Shown one piece after another: positions 36,601 to 45,274 of a DNA stretch of 48,322 nt. The stretch spans positions 1-48,322 of the forward strand of contig CAINVV010000242.1 of the NCBI GenBank assembly GCA_903854235.1, read 5' to 3'. How positions within the stretch are numbered: the first letter of the stretch is position 1; every line of letters starts with the position of its first letter. This DNA comes from an uncultured Bacteroidia bacterium (GTDB taxonomy: Bacteria > Bacteroidota > Bacteroidia > Bacteroidales > Prolixibacteraceae). The notes under the pieces are model-generated. The model had not been told where the DNA came from, did not search any database, and saw only the letters and a program-made list of their open reading frames with translations. Position numbers and translations under genes: made by a program.

Positions 36601-36990
36601 GTTAGCGGTAGTTACGATGCCAACGGAAAATTCACTGCGGGAGATGAATTCTTGTCTTCACCAACAGACTATTATGGTGACTATTATGGATGGGGTCTGA
36701 CCAAGACTGCTACATTCGATGCAGATTTCATCAAACTGAGGGACATTTCAGTTACTTACCAGCTTCCAAGTTTGAAATCAATTGGTATTCAAAGAGCTTC
36801 TGTCTCTATTTATAGCAGCAACATCATTCTTTGGACCAAAGCAAAAATTGGTATCGATCCTGAATCTGCTTTTAACAACAGCCTTGGAAGTGCCAATGTT
36901 GGATTAAGCCAGTTTGCTCAGGGTATTGAGCGTGATAACGTAAGCCCGTGGACAATCCCAGTTGGATTCAAACTGAGTGTTAGTTTCTAA
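33607..36990 (+). CDS. SusC/RagA-type TonB-dependent outer-membrane transporter
   Basis: This 1127-residue transporter imports an oligomer captured by its SusD partner, using TonB energy. It has a signal peptide ending in LMAQ, a carboxypeptidase-regulatory-like domain (about 25-105, ITGTVTDDSGSPLPGA), the TonB-box region EEVVVTALG near residue 104-112, a plug domain (SSLAGKVSGVQ, IIRGASSL, QPLYVVDGIP, VLKGPSAAALYGSRAGNG) and a long beta-barrel ending in GFKLSVSF with a terminal phenylalanine. It is followed after 27 bp by the SusD-like gene. No sigma/anti-sigma pair, hybrid two-component system or glycosidase adjoins, so the nutrient could be a glycan, peptide or other oligomer. Confidence 0.97.
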   Translation: MSKKIIRIFLMCLFVLFANSLMAQNSITGTVTDDSGSPLPGASVVVKGTTKGVITDANGKFSLSVPANAKIVISFVGMNNSEVAVGTNKTFKIKLATSTVGVEEVVVTALGISREKKSLGYSVAEVKGSEMQKVASTNALSSLAGKVSGVQFSSTGAAGSSVSVIIRGASSLTSDNQPLYVVDGIPLNNTLNNMSNLGNGNSVDYGSAIGDVNGDDIESVSVLKGPSAAALYGSRAGNGVILITTKSGKGGKKGLGVTINSNTVIDNPYKYLDYLNNGWGYGPRPYTQDIRPNNGKAYADVDPTQSAWNGQQLDKGTLGFQWPYTTDAAGNLVATPLVNHPNNVKNFFQTGFTTTNNIEVADASDRVNYRFSFNDMENAGLIPNSDLHRKTISLNSTFKLNDKVSISSVINYAHSNAGNRPAIGNGTNPMQAIYEINNEIDGSLLKDYWKPGQKGIMQNSPYRYGSPSSYVNNPYFVANEVNNSFRRDRVYGDLRLDVQILKDLSFFARYSLDTYNETREAKIAKSYTSEKNGFYGIQNLNRLENNTDFLFTYTKKISDFNVTASAGGNSRYYFSGDNSMQTKNGGTGLVVPGIYSITNTLQTNLQVSSGSSKKQVYSLYALASLGYKDFAYLDLTARNDWSSTLPVSNRSYFYPSASLSLLVNKMLDLGPNVSLFKVRGGIAQVGNDTNPYSLLAGLSPGAWNGQTTFSVPGNLLNPTLKPEIKTSKEIGANIDLFNSRVKFEGTYYNSDNRNQILNNTLSPSSAYGTQKFNAGLVNSKGVELSIGGTPIKTKNLTWDVNLIYSKNTTILKELAPGVSHIILWTNAKGGAETWVGEKIGNIVDAEMQRVTDKSSPYYGWPLLDSDGYEQITGVNEVNNKRNSPIIGNFNPDFMMGLQTSVTYKKWTVSASFDYRKGGQFVSQTLRYNESDLHGSRILSTFIHPPKGVDVPTWLKAHASLFGPNGTAFPVVGGPSADYGGMPYTDGGITLNDGVFMPGVSGSYDANGKFTAGDEFLSSPTDYYGDYYGWGLTKTATFDADFIKLRDISVTYQLPSLKSIGIQRASVSIYSSNIILWTKAKIGIDPESAFNNSLGSANVGLSQFAQGIERDNVSPWTIPVGFKLSVSF

Positions 36991-37017
36991 TATTGAAATA
37001 AAAAAATTAGTGAATTT

Positions 37018-38703
37018 ATGAAAACACAGTATAAATTAATTCTGATTGCAATATTGGGAGTCTTTGTTTTTTCCTGCAAAGACCTTACCCAAATAAATGT
37101 CGATCCTAACACGATCAGCCAGGTTACAGTCGATCCGAACTTTCTGATGACGGCAGTAATCCCTGAGGTAGTTAAGCCATATCAAGATGATAATTACAAC
37201 GGCGATTGTGCCGGTATAATGTCCTACATTCAGAAGAGCGGATGGGGTGGTACTTTGACCTACTTCAACTGGACAGACCCTCGATCATGGGGTGGCAACT
37301 ATGGAACCTTGCGCGACATTTACCTGATGCGCGACCGTGCCAAAGCCACAGGATCAGATTTCCATCTTGGAGTTGCCCTGATTATGAAAAGCTTCGAGTT
37401 TGGCTTGATTACAAGTTTGTGGGGAGATGCTCCTTACAGCCAGGCCGGATTGGGTGCTGAAAATACCAAACCAAAATTTGATACGCAGCAGGACATCTTT
37501 ACAGGAATCATTGCAGATCTTAAGGCTGCCAATACCTTGCTCTCCAAACCTGCAGCAAGCTATACGAATATCAATCCGGTAGCGGATCCGATCTATGCCG
37601 GAAACCCTGCCAAATGGCAGAAACTGGCAAACTCGCTGCTGCTTCGCTTCTACATGAGGCTTTCTACCAAATCACCGGCAGTTGCGAAGGCTGGTATTGA
37701 AGAGATCATTGGCAATCCAACTACTTATCCAATCTTTACTTCCAACGCTGATGAGGCCAAACTGGCTTATCCCGGACTTTCCTCCAGTGATTCATGGGCC
37801 TCTGCAACCGCATGGGATTCCAATGTGGCTCAGGGAAACTACACCAGGATTCAGCTTTGCGCAGGTTTTAGGGATATGTTGGTCGGCTATAACGACCCAC
37901 GTCTTCCAATCTGGTTCAAACCAGTAGCTGTGCAGATCTCAGTTACGGATCAATATGCTGCCCAGGGTGGTGATGTCACCATCGGTACCAGACGTTACAT
38001 TACCAATGCACAAATGGCTGCGAAAGGATATGTCATTTACAACCCAACTACCTGGGTTGCTGCGACACCTTCGGCAACTACTTTGAAAACGTTGATCGAT
38101 ACTGCAAAATATGTTGGTATTCCATTGGCCATCAGCAAGACTGAGCCATTTACCTACAACCTTAATCCAAGTCCGCTGCAGGGTGGTGCCAACCAGCACG
38201 TATCTGCCTTGACAGATATATTTGGTCTGAAATCCAGTCCGCTTCTGCCTGCAAAAATGATTACCTATCCTGAAATTTGTTTCATCCTGGCAGAAGCCGC
38301 TCAGAGAGGTTATAGCGTAGGTTCCCAGCAAACCTGGTATACCAATGGTATCCAGGCTTCTCTTAGCTATTGGGGTGTCAGTTCTTCTTATACCTCCTAT
38401 ATCGCTAAACCAGGTGTTGCTTATGATGGTACCCTGAAGCAGGTAATGACACAGAAATACATTGCCAACTTCCTGAATGCTCAAGAGACTTGGTTCGATT
38501 GGCGCAAGACCGGCTTCCCCACTATCACGATCGGAAATTCAGGTTACAAAAACACCCTGCCACTTCGTTTCAAATATGATCCAACCGAGTTGAACATCAA
38601 TGGTGACAATGCTGCTGCGGCCGTTGCCAAATTGGTTCCAACTGCCAACGCCGGTCAAACAGGAAATGATGATTCCTGGTCCTTGATGTGGTTGCTGCAA
38701 TAA
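37018..38703 (+). CDS. SusD/RagB-type surface nutrient-binding lipoprotein
   Basis: The 561-residue lipoprotein has a signal peptide with lipobox VFSC (Cys20) and belongs to the SusD-like superfamily, in the branch with LTQINVDPN near the start (SusD-like_2 type). TPR-like helices are followed by the typical end: KMITYPEICFILAEAA, QKYIANFLNAQETWFDWRKTGFP, and a final DDSWSLMWLL. It forms the lid over the SusC channel and binds the ligand outside the cell. The ligand cannot be deduced. It shares the operon with the SusC gene and is closed by a strong terminator. Confidence 0.96.
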   Translation: MKTQYKLILIAILGVFVFSCKDLTQINVDPNTISQVTVDPNFLMTAVIPEVVKPYQDDNYNGDCAGIMSYIQKSGWGGTLTYFNWTDPRSWGGNYGTLRDIYLMRDRAKATGSDFHLGVALIMKSFEFGLITSLWGDAPYSQAGLGAENTKPKFDTQQDIFTGIIADLKAANTLLSKPAASYTNINPVADPIYAGNPAKWQKLANSLLLRFYMRLSTKSPAVAKAGIEEIIGNPTTYPIFTSNADEAKLAYPGLSSSDSWASATAWDSNVAQGNYTRIQLCAGFRDMLVGYNDPRLPIWFKPVAVQISVTDQYAAQGGDVTIGTRRYITNAQMAAKGYVIYNPTTWVAATPSATTLKTLIDTAKYVGIPLAISKTEPFTYNLNPSPLQGGANQHVSALTDIFGLKSSPLLPAKMITYPEICFILAEAAQRGYSVGSQQTWYTNGIQASLSYWGVSSSYTSYIAKPGVAYDGTLKQVMTQKYIANFLNAQETWFDWRKTGFPTITIGNSGYKNTLPLRFKYDPTELNINGDNAAAAVAKLVPTANAGQTGNDDSWSLMWLLQ

Positions 38704-38727
38704 CATTTAGATCATTGAAAAATAGGA

Positions 38728-38760
38728 AAGAGGCTGCACCTGGTGTGGCCTCTTTTTTTT
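38728..38760 (+). terminator. Intrinsic terminator after susC/susD-type operon
   Basis: The stem AAGAGGC at 38728-38734 pairs with GCCTCTT at 38748-38754, with an additional inner CAC/GTG pairing, and is followed by eight T residues. It is 25 bp after the SusD-like stop codon and defines a two-gene operon. Confidence 0.9.
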
Positions 38761-38910
38761 AGAAAATTACTTTCACAGACTCAATTGTAAGTACTTCAAT
38801 TTCCATCCGTTTAAAACAGATTGAAAAAATAGTGCAACAATTGTATCAAATTTTTTAGATGAACAGAATTGACGGGTAATAGCTTAATTTAGCACTGTAA
38901 AAAATAAATA

Positions 38911-39318
38911 ATGGATCTTTCAGAACGTGATTTCTCTGCTGAATTTGTTTTTCAGGCTTCCAGGAGCAGCGGGCCAGGTGGCCAAAATGTAAACAAGGTT
39001 AGTTCCAAAATTGAACTTCGGTTTCATGTGAAAAATTCTCAGCTTCTGAGTGAGGAGGAAAAACAACTGCTTTTTGATAAGCTCGGGAACAAAATAAATA
39101 AGGAGGACGAACTGGTACTGGTAGCTCAAACAGACCGTTCGCAACTGAAGAACAAGGAAAAAGCAATTGAGAAATTTTATACCCTGCTTACCAGGAGTTT
39201 GACCCCGAATAAAAAACGTTACAGGACGAGACCAACCAAGGCATCCGTCGAAAAAAGGCTTGAATCCAAACGTGTGCTATCATCCATAAAAGCCAACAGA
39301 AAAGGGCCGGAATTGTAA
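38911..39318 (+). CDS. arfB: Alternative ribosome-rescue factor ArfB (peptidyl-tRNA hydrolase)
   Basis: The 135-residue protein is a stand-alone GGQ-domain hydrolase that frees stalled ribosomes at the 3' end of broken mRNAs. It has SSGPGGQNVNKVSSKIELRF at residues 17-36 with the catalytic GGQ, and a lysine/arginine-rich C-terminal tail (KKRYRTRPTK, then KRLESKR) that enters the empty mRNA channel. It lacks the codon-reading domains of RF1 and RF2. It is flanked by the SusD operon terminator upstream and a DUF5916-type gene downstream. Confidence 0.94.
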   Translation: MDLSERDFSAEFVFQASRSSGPGGQNVNKVSSKIELRFHVKNSQLLSEEEKQLLFDKLGNKINKEDELVLVAQTDRSQLKNKEKAIEKFYTLLTRSLTPNKKRYRTRPTKASVEKRLESKRVLSSIKANRKGPEL

Positions 39319-39436
39319 TAATTTTACTACTTTCAGCATCTTATTTCCAAACTATCTGAGCCCGAAATCCAGTATAAAATTGAAGGACCATCCGTAATTG
39401 CTGAAGGCAAATCAACAATTTTTGGAAGATCGGCAG

Positions 39437-41599
39437 ATGAAATTATTATGTTTTATGAATCACTTTTGCCGGTCGCTCTTTTTCCTGTTGTTCCTCTCAT
39501 CGGCTGCATTTGCACAGTCTTCCATCAATGCCGTCAAAGTCTCCAAGGCTCCTATCATCGATGGAAGACTGAATGACGAAGCCTGGACTTCAGCAGTCAA
39601 AATTGATCAACTGGTACAGCGGGAACCTAATTCCGGACAACCGGTTTCGGAGCAAACTATTTTTTTAGTCTGCTACGATGCCAATTTCCTGTACATCGGG
39701 GTGAAATGTTTTGACGACCCGTCAAAGATAACGGCCAAGGAGATGGCCCGGGATGTAAGCCTGAGTAATGACGACAGGGTGCAGGTCATCCTGGATACCT
39801 ATCTCGATCACCGCAATGGCTATTGGTTTCAGATTGGTCCCCGCGGATCGATAGGGGATGCCACCATCAGCGAGAATGGGGCTGTGTTTAACAAGCAATG
39901 GGACGGTTTGTGGGAAGGGAAAGCCCGGATTGTAGCTGATGGCTGGGAGGCCGAAATGGCCATCCCATTTAAAACCATGGGATTCGATAAATACAACCCC
40001 AATTGGGGAATCAAATTCATACGTCACATCAAGCGAAAACTCGAAATGTCCTACTGGCCTTCCGCCAATATCAATAGCTACAAGTTTCAGGTTTCTGACG
40101 CCGGACTCCTCGTCGGATTGAAAAACATTACCCAGGGCATCGGTCTGGATATATCACCCTATGTAGTCGGCGGGATGGATACCAAAAAGGATGTTTCCAA
40201 CAAGTATCCTGCCAAAGGCGGATTTGATCTTTTTTACCAGATTACACCAAGTTTGAAATCGTCCCTGACTGTCCATACCGATTTTGCCGAAACCGAGGTC
40301 GACGACAGACAGATCAACCTCACCCGCTTCGATTTGCTCTTTCCTGAAAAACGGGATTTCTTTCTGGATGGTGCCAGTCTCTTTTCCTTCGGAATTCAGG
40401 GAGAGGATGCCAATACCTATGGCAAAAACATCATCCCATTTTTTTCCCGCAGAATGGGCCTCGACAACAGCGGATTACCCATTCAGATAAACTATGCTGC
40501 CAAGCTGACAGGCATGATCAACCACTGGAACATTGGCGTGATGCAGGTCAATGACCAGCATACCAACGGAAATACCAACTTTTCGGTGGCGAGAATATCA
40601 AGAAGCTTCGGTCAGGAATCCTCCATCGGAGCCATAGGGACATTTGGCAATGCAGTGTCTTCGCCGCAAAATTATCTGGGAGGTCTTGATCTAAAGCTGG
40701 CCACCTCGAAATTTCACGGCAACAAAAACCTCTCCTTGATCTTGTTTGGTTTGAAGTCGCATACTTCAGGTTTGACTGACAACGACCTTTCGTGGGGAGG
40801 GAATATCTCCTATCCCAATGATTTTCTCTCTTTCAGTTTGGGCCATTACGAGATAGGGAAAAATTTTGTGGCAGGAATGGGTTTTGTACCACGAACCGAA
40901 ATCAAGGATACCTACGGCAATATCCAGATTGGTCCGAGACCCAAAAAAGGAGCCATCCTTCAGGTGCTTACCGGGATGGGATTTAACCACATTGTCAATT
41001 TTTCCAATATTCTGGAATCACGACAGGTTAGTTTTACACCGATCAGACTGCGCTTTAAATCCGGGGAGGAGCTTTCCTATTCCTTGGCAAAGAGTTACGA
41101 ATACCTCGACAAACAGTTTAATATTTTTTCCACCTACATCATTCCTGTAGGAAATTATGACTATTACCGTCATACCGTTAGCCTGATTACCGCAGGTAGC
41201 CGTAATTTCGCCGGAGATGCTGCCTATACTTTTGGAGATTTTTACAACGGATCACGCAAAGACATGAACGTAGGGGTTAATTACAAAATTGCCGTACCTT
41301 TCTTCGTTGGAGTTAGGTACAAGCAGAACGATGTCATTCTTCCAGTTGGAAATTTTACGGCGCGTATTTATGCCCTTAACGCCAATGTACTGTTTAGTCC
41401 GGATATTACACTCTACAACTATATACAATATGACAACAGTTCCAAAGTGATTGGCATTCAGGCCAGGTTTCAGTGGATCTTCAAACCGGGCAATGTCATT
41501 ATTGTCGCCTGGACCACGAAACTCTCCCAACCGCTGGAGCGGTATGTGATGGATGAAAGCGCTTTGCGATTTAAACTGAAGTACAATATCAGATTTTAA
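39437..41599 (+). CDS. DUF5916-type protein: CBM9-like domain plus outer-membrane barrel
   Basis: From the ATG at 39437 the protein has 720 residues; the frame begins at an upstream TTG (39398), and a further ATG at 39455 also gives a signal peptide. After FFLLFLSSAAFAQ comes a carbohydrate-binding family 9-like domain (APIIDGRLNDEAW, YIGVKCFD, DDRVQVILDTYLD, WEAEMAIPFKTM). A region resembling the DUF5916 outer-membrane beta-barrel follows and ends in LKYNIRF with a terminal Phe. Members are common in Bacteroidota and their function is not established. It may sit in the outer membrane and bind carbohydrate or peptides. A heptad array begins 2 bp after the stop. Confidence 0.85.
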   Translation: MKLLCFMNHFCRSLFFLLFLSSAAFAQSSINAVKVSKAPIIDGRLNDEAWTSAVKIDQLVQREPNSGQPVSEQTIFLVCYDANFLYIGVKCFDDPSKITAKEMARDVSLSNDDRVQVILDTYLDHRNGYWFQIGPRGSIGDATISENGAVFNKQWDGLWEGKARIVADGWEAEMAIPFKTMGFDKYNPNWGIKFIRHIKRKLEMSYWPSANINSYKFQVSDAGLLVGLKNITQGIGLDISPYVVGGMDTKKDVSNKYPAKGGFDLFYQITPSLKSSLTVHTDFAETEVDDRQINLTRFDLLFPEKRDFFLDGASLFSFGIQGEDANTYGKNIIPFFSRRMGLDNSGLPIQINYAAKLTGMINHWNIGVMQVNDQHTNGNTNFSVARISRSFGQESSIGAIGTFGNAVSSPQNYLGGLDLKLATSKFHGNKNLSLILFGLKSHTSGLTDNDLSWGGNISYPNDFLSFSLGHYEIGKNFVAGMGFVPRTEIKDTYGNIQIGPRPKKGAILQVLTGMGFNHIVNFSNILESRQVSFTPIRLRFKSGEELSYSLAKSYEYLDKQFNIFSTYIIPVGNYDYYRHTVSLITAGSRNFAGDAAYTFGDFYNGSRKDMNVGVNYKIAVPFFVGVRYKQNDVILPVGNFTARIYALNANVLFSPDITLYNYIQYDNSSKVIGIQARFQWIFKPGNVIIVAWTTKLSQPLERYVMDESALRFKLKYNIRF

Positions 41600-41600
41600 A

Positions 41601-41642
41601 GATATAAGATATGAGATATGAGATATGAGTTATGAGATATGA
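41601..41642 (+). repeat. 7-bp tandem repeat array (GATATGA), 6 units
   Basis: The units are GATATAA, GATATGA, GATATGA, GATATGA, GTTATGA, GATATGA with exact 7-bp period, starting 2 bp after the stop codon of the DUF5916-type gene and ending 36 bp before the stop codon of the convergent lipoprotein gene. Confidence 0.9.
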
Positions 41643-41678
41643 GATTATTTTACTTGCGTTAGCGTACTTCCTTTCGTC

Positions 41679-42356
41679 TCAATATTTGAAATTTGCATAA
41701 TTGGCCATATCTCTCTTGCAGAAAACGGTATCTACAAATTCCCTTTTCTTCCTGTTACGGGCAAGCTCAAAGTATATGAGTGTTTTTTTATCTGCATAAA
41801 CTCTTGTTCTGATTTTAGATTTCACATTTCCACCGATCCACCGGAAGGCTATTTCTTGTTTGATTCCATAATTTTCGATTACATATGGATACAGGTATGG
41901 ACCATCCACCTCATTCGATTTCCAGGAAACATAGAGCGTGTCACAAACAGGTATTTTGCTTTTCCTCTCAATGGTGATCGTAAAATCAGTCAGTTTCTGC
42001 AACTGTAAATTTAAAAATCTTCCATCTCTGTTCAGATCCGACAGGCCGAGAAGTTGGGTTGTGGATGCATAATCGGAATCACCTACGCAATAAAAATGAT
42101 ATAAGCTGGCGTTTTTTACCCTTTGCAGGACATAAGTGAAGCATCCGAAACTGTCTGTCGTAAATTGTCCGGCATCGACTGCTATTTGGTTCCTCTCATC
42201 CTTGATCATTGCCTGAATTATTACTTTTCTTCGGGGAAGGATCACCCTGGTATTTTCGTCCAGCACCTTTCCCTTCAGTTCCAGCGTTCCTACCGTATCA
42301 TCACAACTGCAAATGAGTAGGACGGCAATGAATAATATGAAAAAAAGATATTTCAA
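41679..42356 (-). CDS. Predicted lipoprotein of unknown function
   Basis: I do not recognise a named family. The 225-residue protein has a lipoprotein signal (LLICSC, with Cys17 or Cys19 as acceptor). The N-terminal half looks like a carboxypeptidase-regulatory or CnaB-like beta sandwich (LKGKVLDENTRVI followed by TTDSFGCFTYVL). The second half has several predicted beta strands (TLYVSWKSNEVDGP, KSKIRTRVYAD). It is probably anchored on the cell surface or periplasmic face. It is convergent with the DUF5916-type gene and 55 bp downstream of the GH20 gene on the same strand, so it may be the second gene of that transcript. Confidence 0.65.
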   Translation of the reverse strand: MKYLFFILFIAVLLICSCDDTVGTLELKGKVLDENTRVILPRRKVIIQAMIKDERNQIAVDAGQFTTDSFGCFTYVLQRVKNASLYHFYCVGDSDYASTTQLLGLSDLNRDGRFLNLQLQKLTDFTITIERKSKIPVCDTLYVSWKSNEVDGPYLYPYVIENYGIKQEIAFRWIGGNVKSKIRTRVYADKKTLIYFELARNRKKREFVDTVFCKRDMANYANFKY

Positions 42357-42410
42357 TTCATGAATGATCTTTTAAAAAATAAAGTTCAATAGCAGATAAA
42401 GACAAATAAC

Positions 42411-45008
42411 CTATTTTAAGACGCTTGTTCTGCTGCATTTTCCACCATTCACAAAGCTTTTTAATTTAACAGTCCCCGAAACTTTAACCGGTTTGCTGTA
42501 TTTTTCGCTTTGCGCAATTGGTTCTGAGCCATCTGTGGTGTACCTGATTTCCAGTCCGGGAAATTCGACATTTGCATACAGTATGCCATCTTTGATCACT
42601 GCTCCTGGCAGCGGCACCCTGAAATTGTAACCACCATTCATCGTGGCAAGTCTGGGAAGTTCTTTGGATCCCAAGATATTGGCGAGCCTGTTCCAATCGG
42701 AGGTAAGTTGCTTTTCCCTGGCTTCCCGGTTTTCGATGGTTTCCCATTTCCGCTCTGGAGACCAGGCCGTTTCAGAGAAGGCAATCAATCTGGGCAGGTA
42801 GTAATATTCAAGCATATCCGGTCCTTTGATGGTTTCGCTCCAGATTTGTGCCTGTACACCTAAAATATTTTTACGGGCTTCAGGTTTCAACCTGACCCTT
42901 GTGGCATATTCCTTTTCTGTATCAACCGATCTGCCCATGGCAGTTTTGGTGGTTGTCTTAAAAAGGTCAAATGGAGCGAAAGCATAAAATTGTTTGGTCT
43001 CGAGAAATCCAGCCCAATAATTCCCAGGTTCCATCGGATCCTTGTCATATGGAAAATCAAGGTACAAGTTGGATATGTCGCACATCACCACTTTGTAACC
43101 GGCATTGGCAAGTTTATAACCCAGGTCTTCGGACCCGTCGAGATTGTTCCAGAGGTAGGGGAGAAGTCCCTTGCCGACAAATTCGAAGTTGGGAGTTGGT
43201 TTTCCTTTGGCATCAGAAATCAGTGCGGCCTCTTCCCAGCCACCAATGTCCTTTACTCCGTTATTTTTTAAAATCTCTGAGATTCTCCTAAAACAATATG
43301 CCTGTAAACTTTTATCGTCTGGCTTAATCTCAGGATGCTCAATTAGCAATTTTTTTACCAGCGGGGAACCATTCCAGCAACCGGCTGCAACTTCGTCGCC
43401 ACCCGTGTGAAAGATCTCCAAGGGCAATCCTGCTCTTTCATAGAGTTGTTTGATTCCTTTGACTGCCGTATCATAAAAGTGATAGGCAGACTCACGCCCA
43501 ACGCAAATGACATTGTCGTGATAGCCTTGGGCCGAAATGTATTTGGAGGTATCGTCGGGATCAATCAATCTGAACTCTTCCGCTTCTGCCTGTTTTCCCT
43601 CTTTCATCAACCGCTGGTACCTGAACTCCATCGATTTGATGGCCGATCTGACATGTGCCGGGAAATTGATGACAGGGATAACGTTGATGTGACGTTCCTT
43701 GGCATATTTCAACATTTCAACAAACTCCCCGGAAGTAAAATAGCCACTGCCATAAGTTCCTTTTGTGTCGGCAAATGGCCCGCTCCCATAGGATGGATGC
43801 AGGCTAGGATCACCCAGATTTCCGTGTTGCCGGCGGCTGCCTATCTCAGTCAATTCCGGCAATCCGGGAATTTCAACCCGCCATCCCTCGTCCTCCATAA
43901 AATAGAACAGGAAATGATTGAGCTTGTACAAGGCCATTACATCCAGCATTTTCAGAATGGTTGCCTTGGTTTGAAAATTTCGTGACATGTCAAATTGCAA
44001 TCCCCGATAGGAGAACCGGGGCTCATCTTTCATTTGAAGCGAATTCACCAAAAGAACTGGTTGATTGGCATTTAGTCTTCCCAGTGGCAGCAATGCAACA
44101 AAACTCTGAATGGCATAAAATACACCAGATGCGTCATATCCAAACAGGGACACGCCTTTTTGCCTGTCAACAGATAAAATATAAGACTCCGGTTTGGAAA
44201 GCAATTGATGCGTTGTTTTCAGTGAAAAAGCTGGGAGATGAGTGGGTTGACCCACTTTTGGGATAAAATCAAGCCCTGTTATTTCTTTCAATTTTCTCGC
44301 CAGATAATTGGCTTCCTGTTCCAATCCAGTTTCATAAAAGATCGTCCAAGTTTTATCAACAGATACTTTTTCCGTTCCCTTTTTGATAAATAGAGGTGAG
44401 GGAACCAGCAGTTGTTGCTTATTTTCTGGTAATTGGTTTAGCAAGCTGTATGCTGCATATCTGCTTTCGGGTGTTGGTACGAGGGCTTCATCTTCTGTTG
44501 CGCGTTTGCTTTGTTCGGGTTTGTCAAAATCACCAATCGTCTGTTTCCCGACGGGTACCACGGCAATTTCCTTGTTGTTGTTATCATAGAAAACGAAATA
44601 AATTCCAAGAGCAGCATCTGTCTTTTTAATCATAAAGCCCGTACCGCAATAGTTAATTTTAATGGAATCTCCAGGTAACAAACGAAAATCTTTGGATGGC
44701 ACCATTTTGAACCAGTCTCCATTAATATGCACAATTTTGGCTTTTCTGACCGAATCTTCTACGATGGGAGTTGGAGGCATCTGGGAAAAAAACATGGCCC
44801 AACCCTTGTTCTCAAACGTCATTTCACTGTGATTGTAAATGGTGAATGCTGCCAGTGCCTGCTGTTTTCCCTGATACATATTGGTCACCACTTCCCATTT
44901 AACTTCTAGTTCAGAAGAGCCCGGAATAGCTTTTGATTTCCTTTCTGAACAACTGATTAGCTGGATTGCCGCACAAAAATAGAGGACAAAACTGAATAAT
45001 TTAATCAT
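42411..45008 (-). CDS. Beta-N-acetylhexosaminidase, glycoside hydrolase family 20, lipoprotein
   Basis: The 865-residue protein removes terminal GlcNAc or GalNAc from chitin fragments, peptidoglycan or host glycans. It has a lipobox (IQLISC), an N-terminal carbohydrate-binding beta domain (CHB_HEX type, about 35-190), a GH20 accessory domain (about 200-330), the catalytic barrel (YRGLQFDMSRNF at the start and HTGGDEVAAGCW with the Asp-Glu catalytic pair), and a chitobiase C-terminal domain (IRYTTDGSEPIAQS). It is divergently transcribed from a NagX-like acyltransferase; the pairing with amino-sugar metabolism is consistent. Confidence 0.95.
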   Translation of the reverse strand: MIKLFSFVLYFCAAIQLISCSERKSKAIPGSSELEVKWEVVTNMYQGKQQALAAFTIYNHSEMTFENKGWAMFFSQMPPTPIVEDSVRKAKIVHINGDWFKMVPSKDFRLLPGDSIKINYCGTGFMIKKTDAALGIYFVFYDNNNKEIAVVPVGKQTIGDFDKPEQSKRATEDEALVPTPESRYAAYSLLNQLPENKQQLLVPSPLFIKKGTEKVSVDKTWTIFYETGLEQEANYLARKLKEITGLDFIPKVGQPTHLPAFSLKTTHQLLSKPESYILSVDRQKGVSLFGYDASGVFYAIQSFVALLPLGRLNANQPVLLVNSLQMKDEPRFSYRGLQFDMSRNFQTKATILKMLDVMALYKLNHFLFYFMEDEGWRVEIPGLPELTEIGSRRQHGNLGDPSLHPSYGSGPFADTKGTYGSGYFTSGEFVEMLKYAKERHINVIPVINFPAHVRSAIKSMEFRYQRLMKEGKQAEAEEFRLIDPDDTSKYISAQGYHDNVICVGRESAYHFYDTAVKGIKQLYERAGLPLEIFHTGGDEVAAGCWNGSPLVKKLLIEHPEIKPDDKSLQAYCFRRISEILKNNGVKDIGGWEEAALISDAKGKPTPNFEFVGKGLLPYLWNNLDGSEDLGYKLANAGYKVVMCDISNLYLDFPYDKDPMEPGNYWAGFLETKQFYAFAPFDLFKTTTKTAMGRSVDTEKEYATRVRLKPEARKNILGVQAQIWSETIKGPDMLEYYYLPRLIAFSETAWSPERKWETIENREAREKQLTSDWNRLANILGSKELPRLATMNGGYNFRVPLPGAVIKDGILYANVEFPGLEIRYTTDGSEPIAQSEKYSKPVKVSGTVKLKSFVNGGKCSRTSVLK

Positions 45009-45274
45009 TTTAATTTTGTTAAATAGTTATAGTTGAATAGTTTAAATTCCAAAAATTTCAAATCTGTCAAATTTCGGCCAAAATATGTTTAAAAACGGCC
45101 GGATGATTAACTTTAGGGTACGATATCCATCCGGTAATACCGGGAAAGACAGAATATAAAATAATAATTGATCGGTACTTTCCGCCCATGTGGAGAAAAG
45201 AATTTTTTTAGCCGCCAATCCCTAATTTATTTTTCTCTCTAAAATTAACGAATCCTTATTAAAAACTACGAAAG

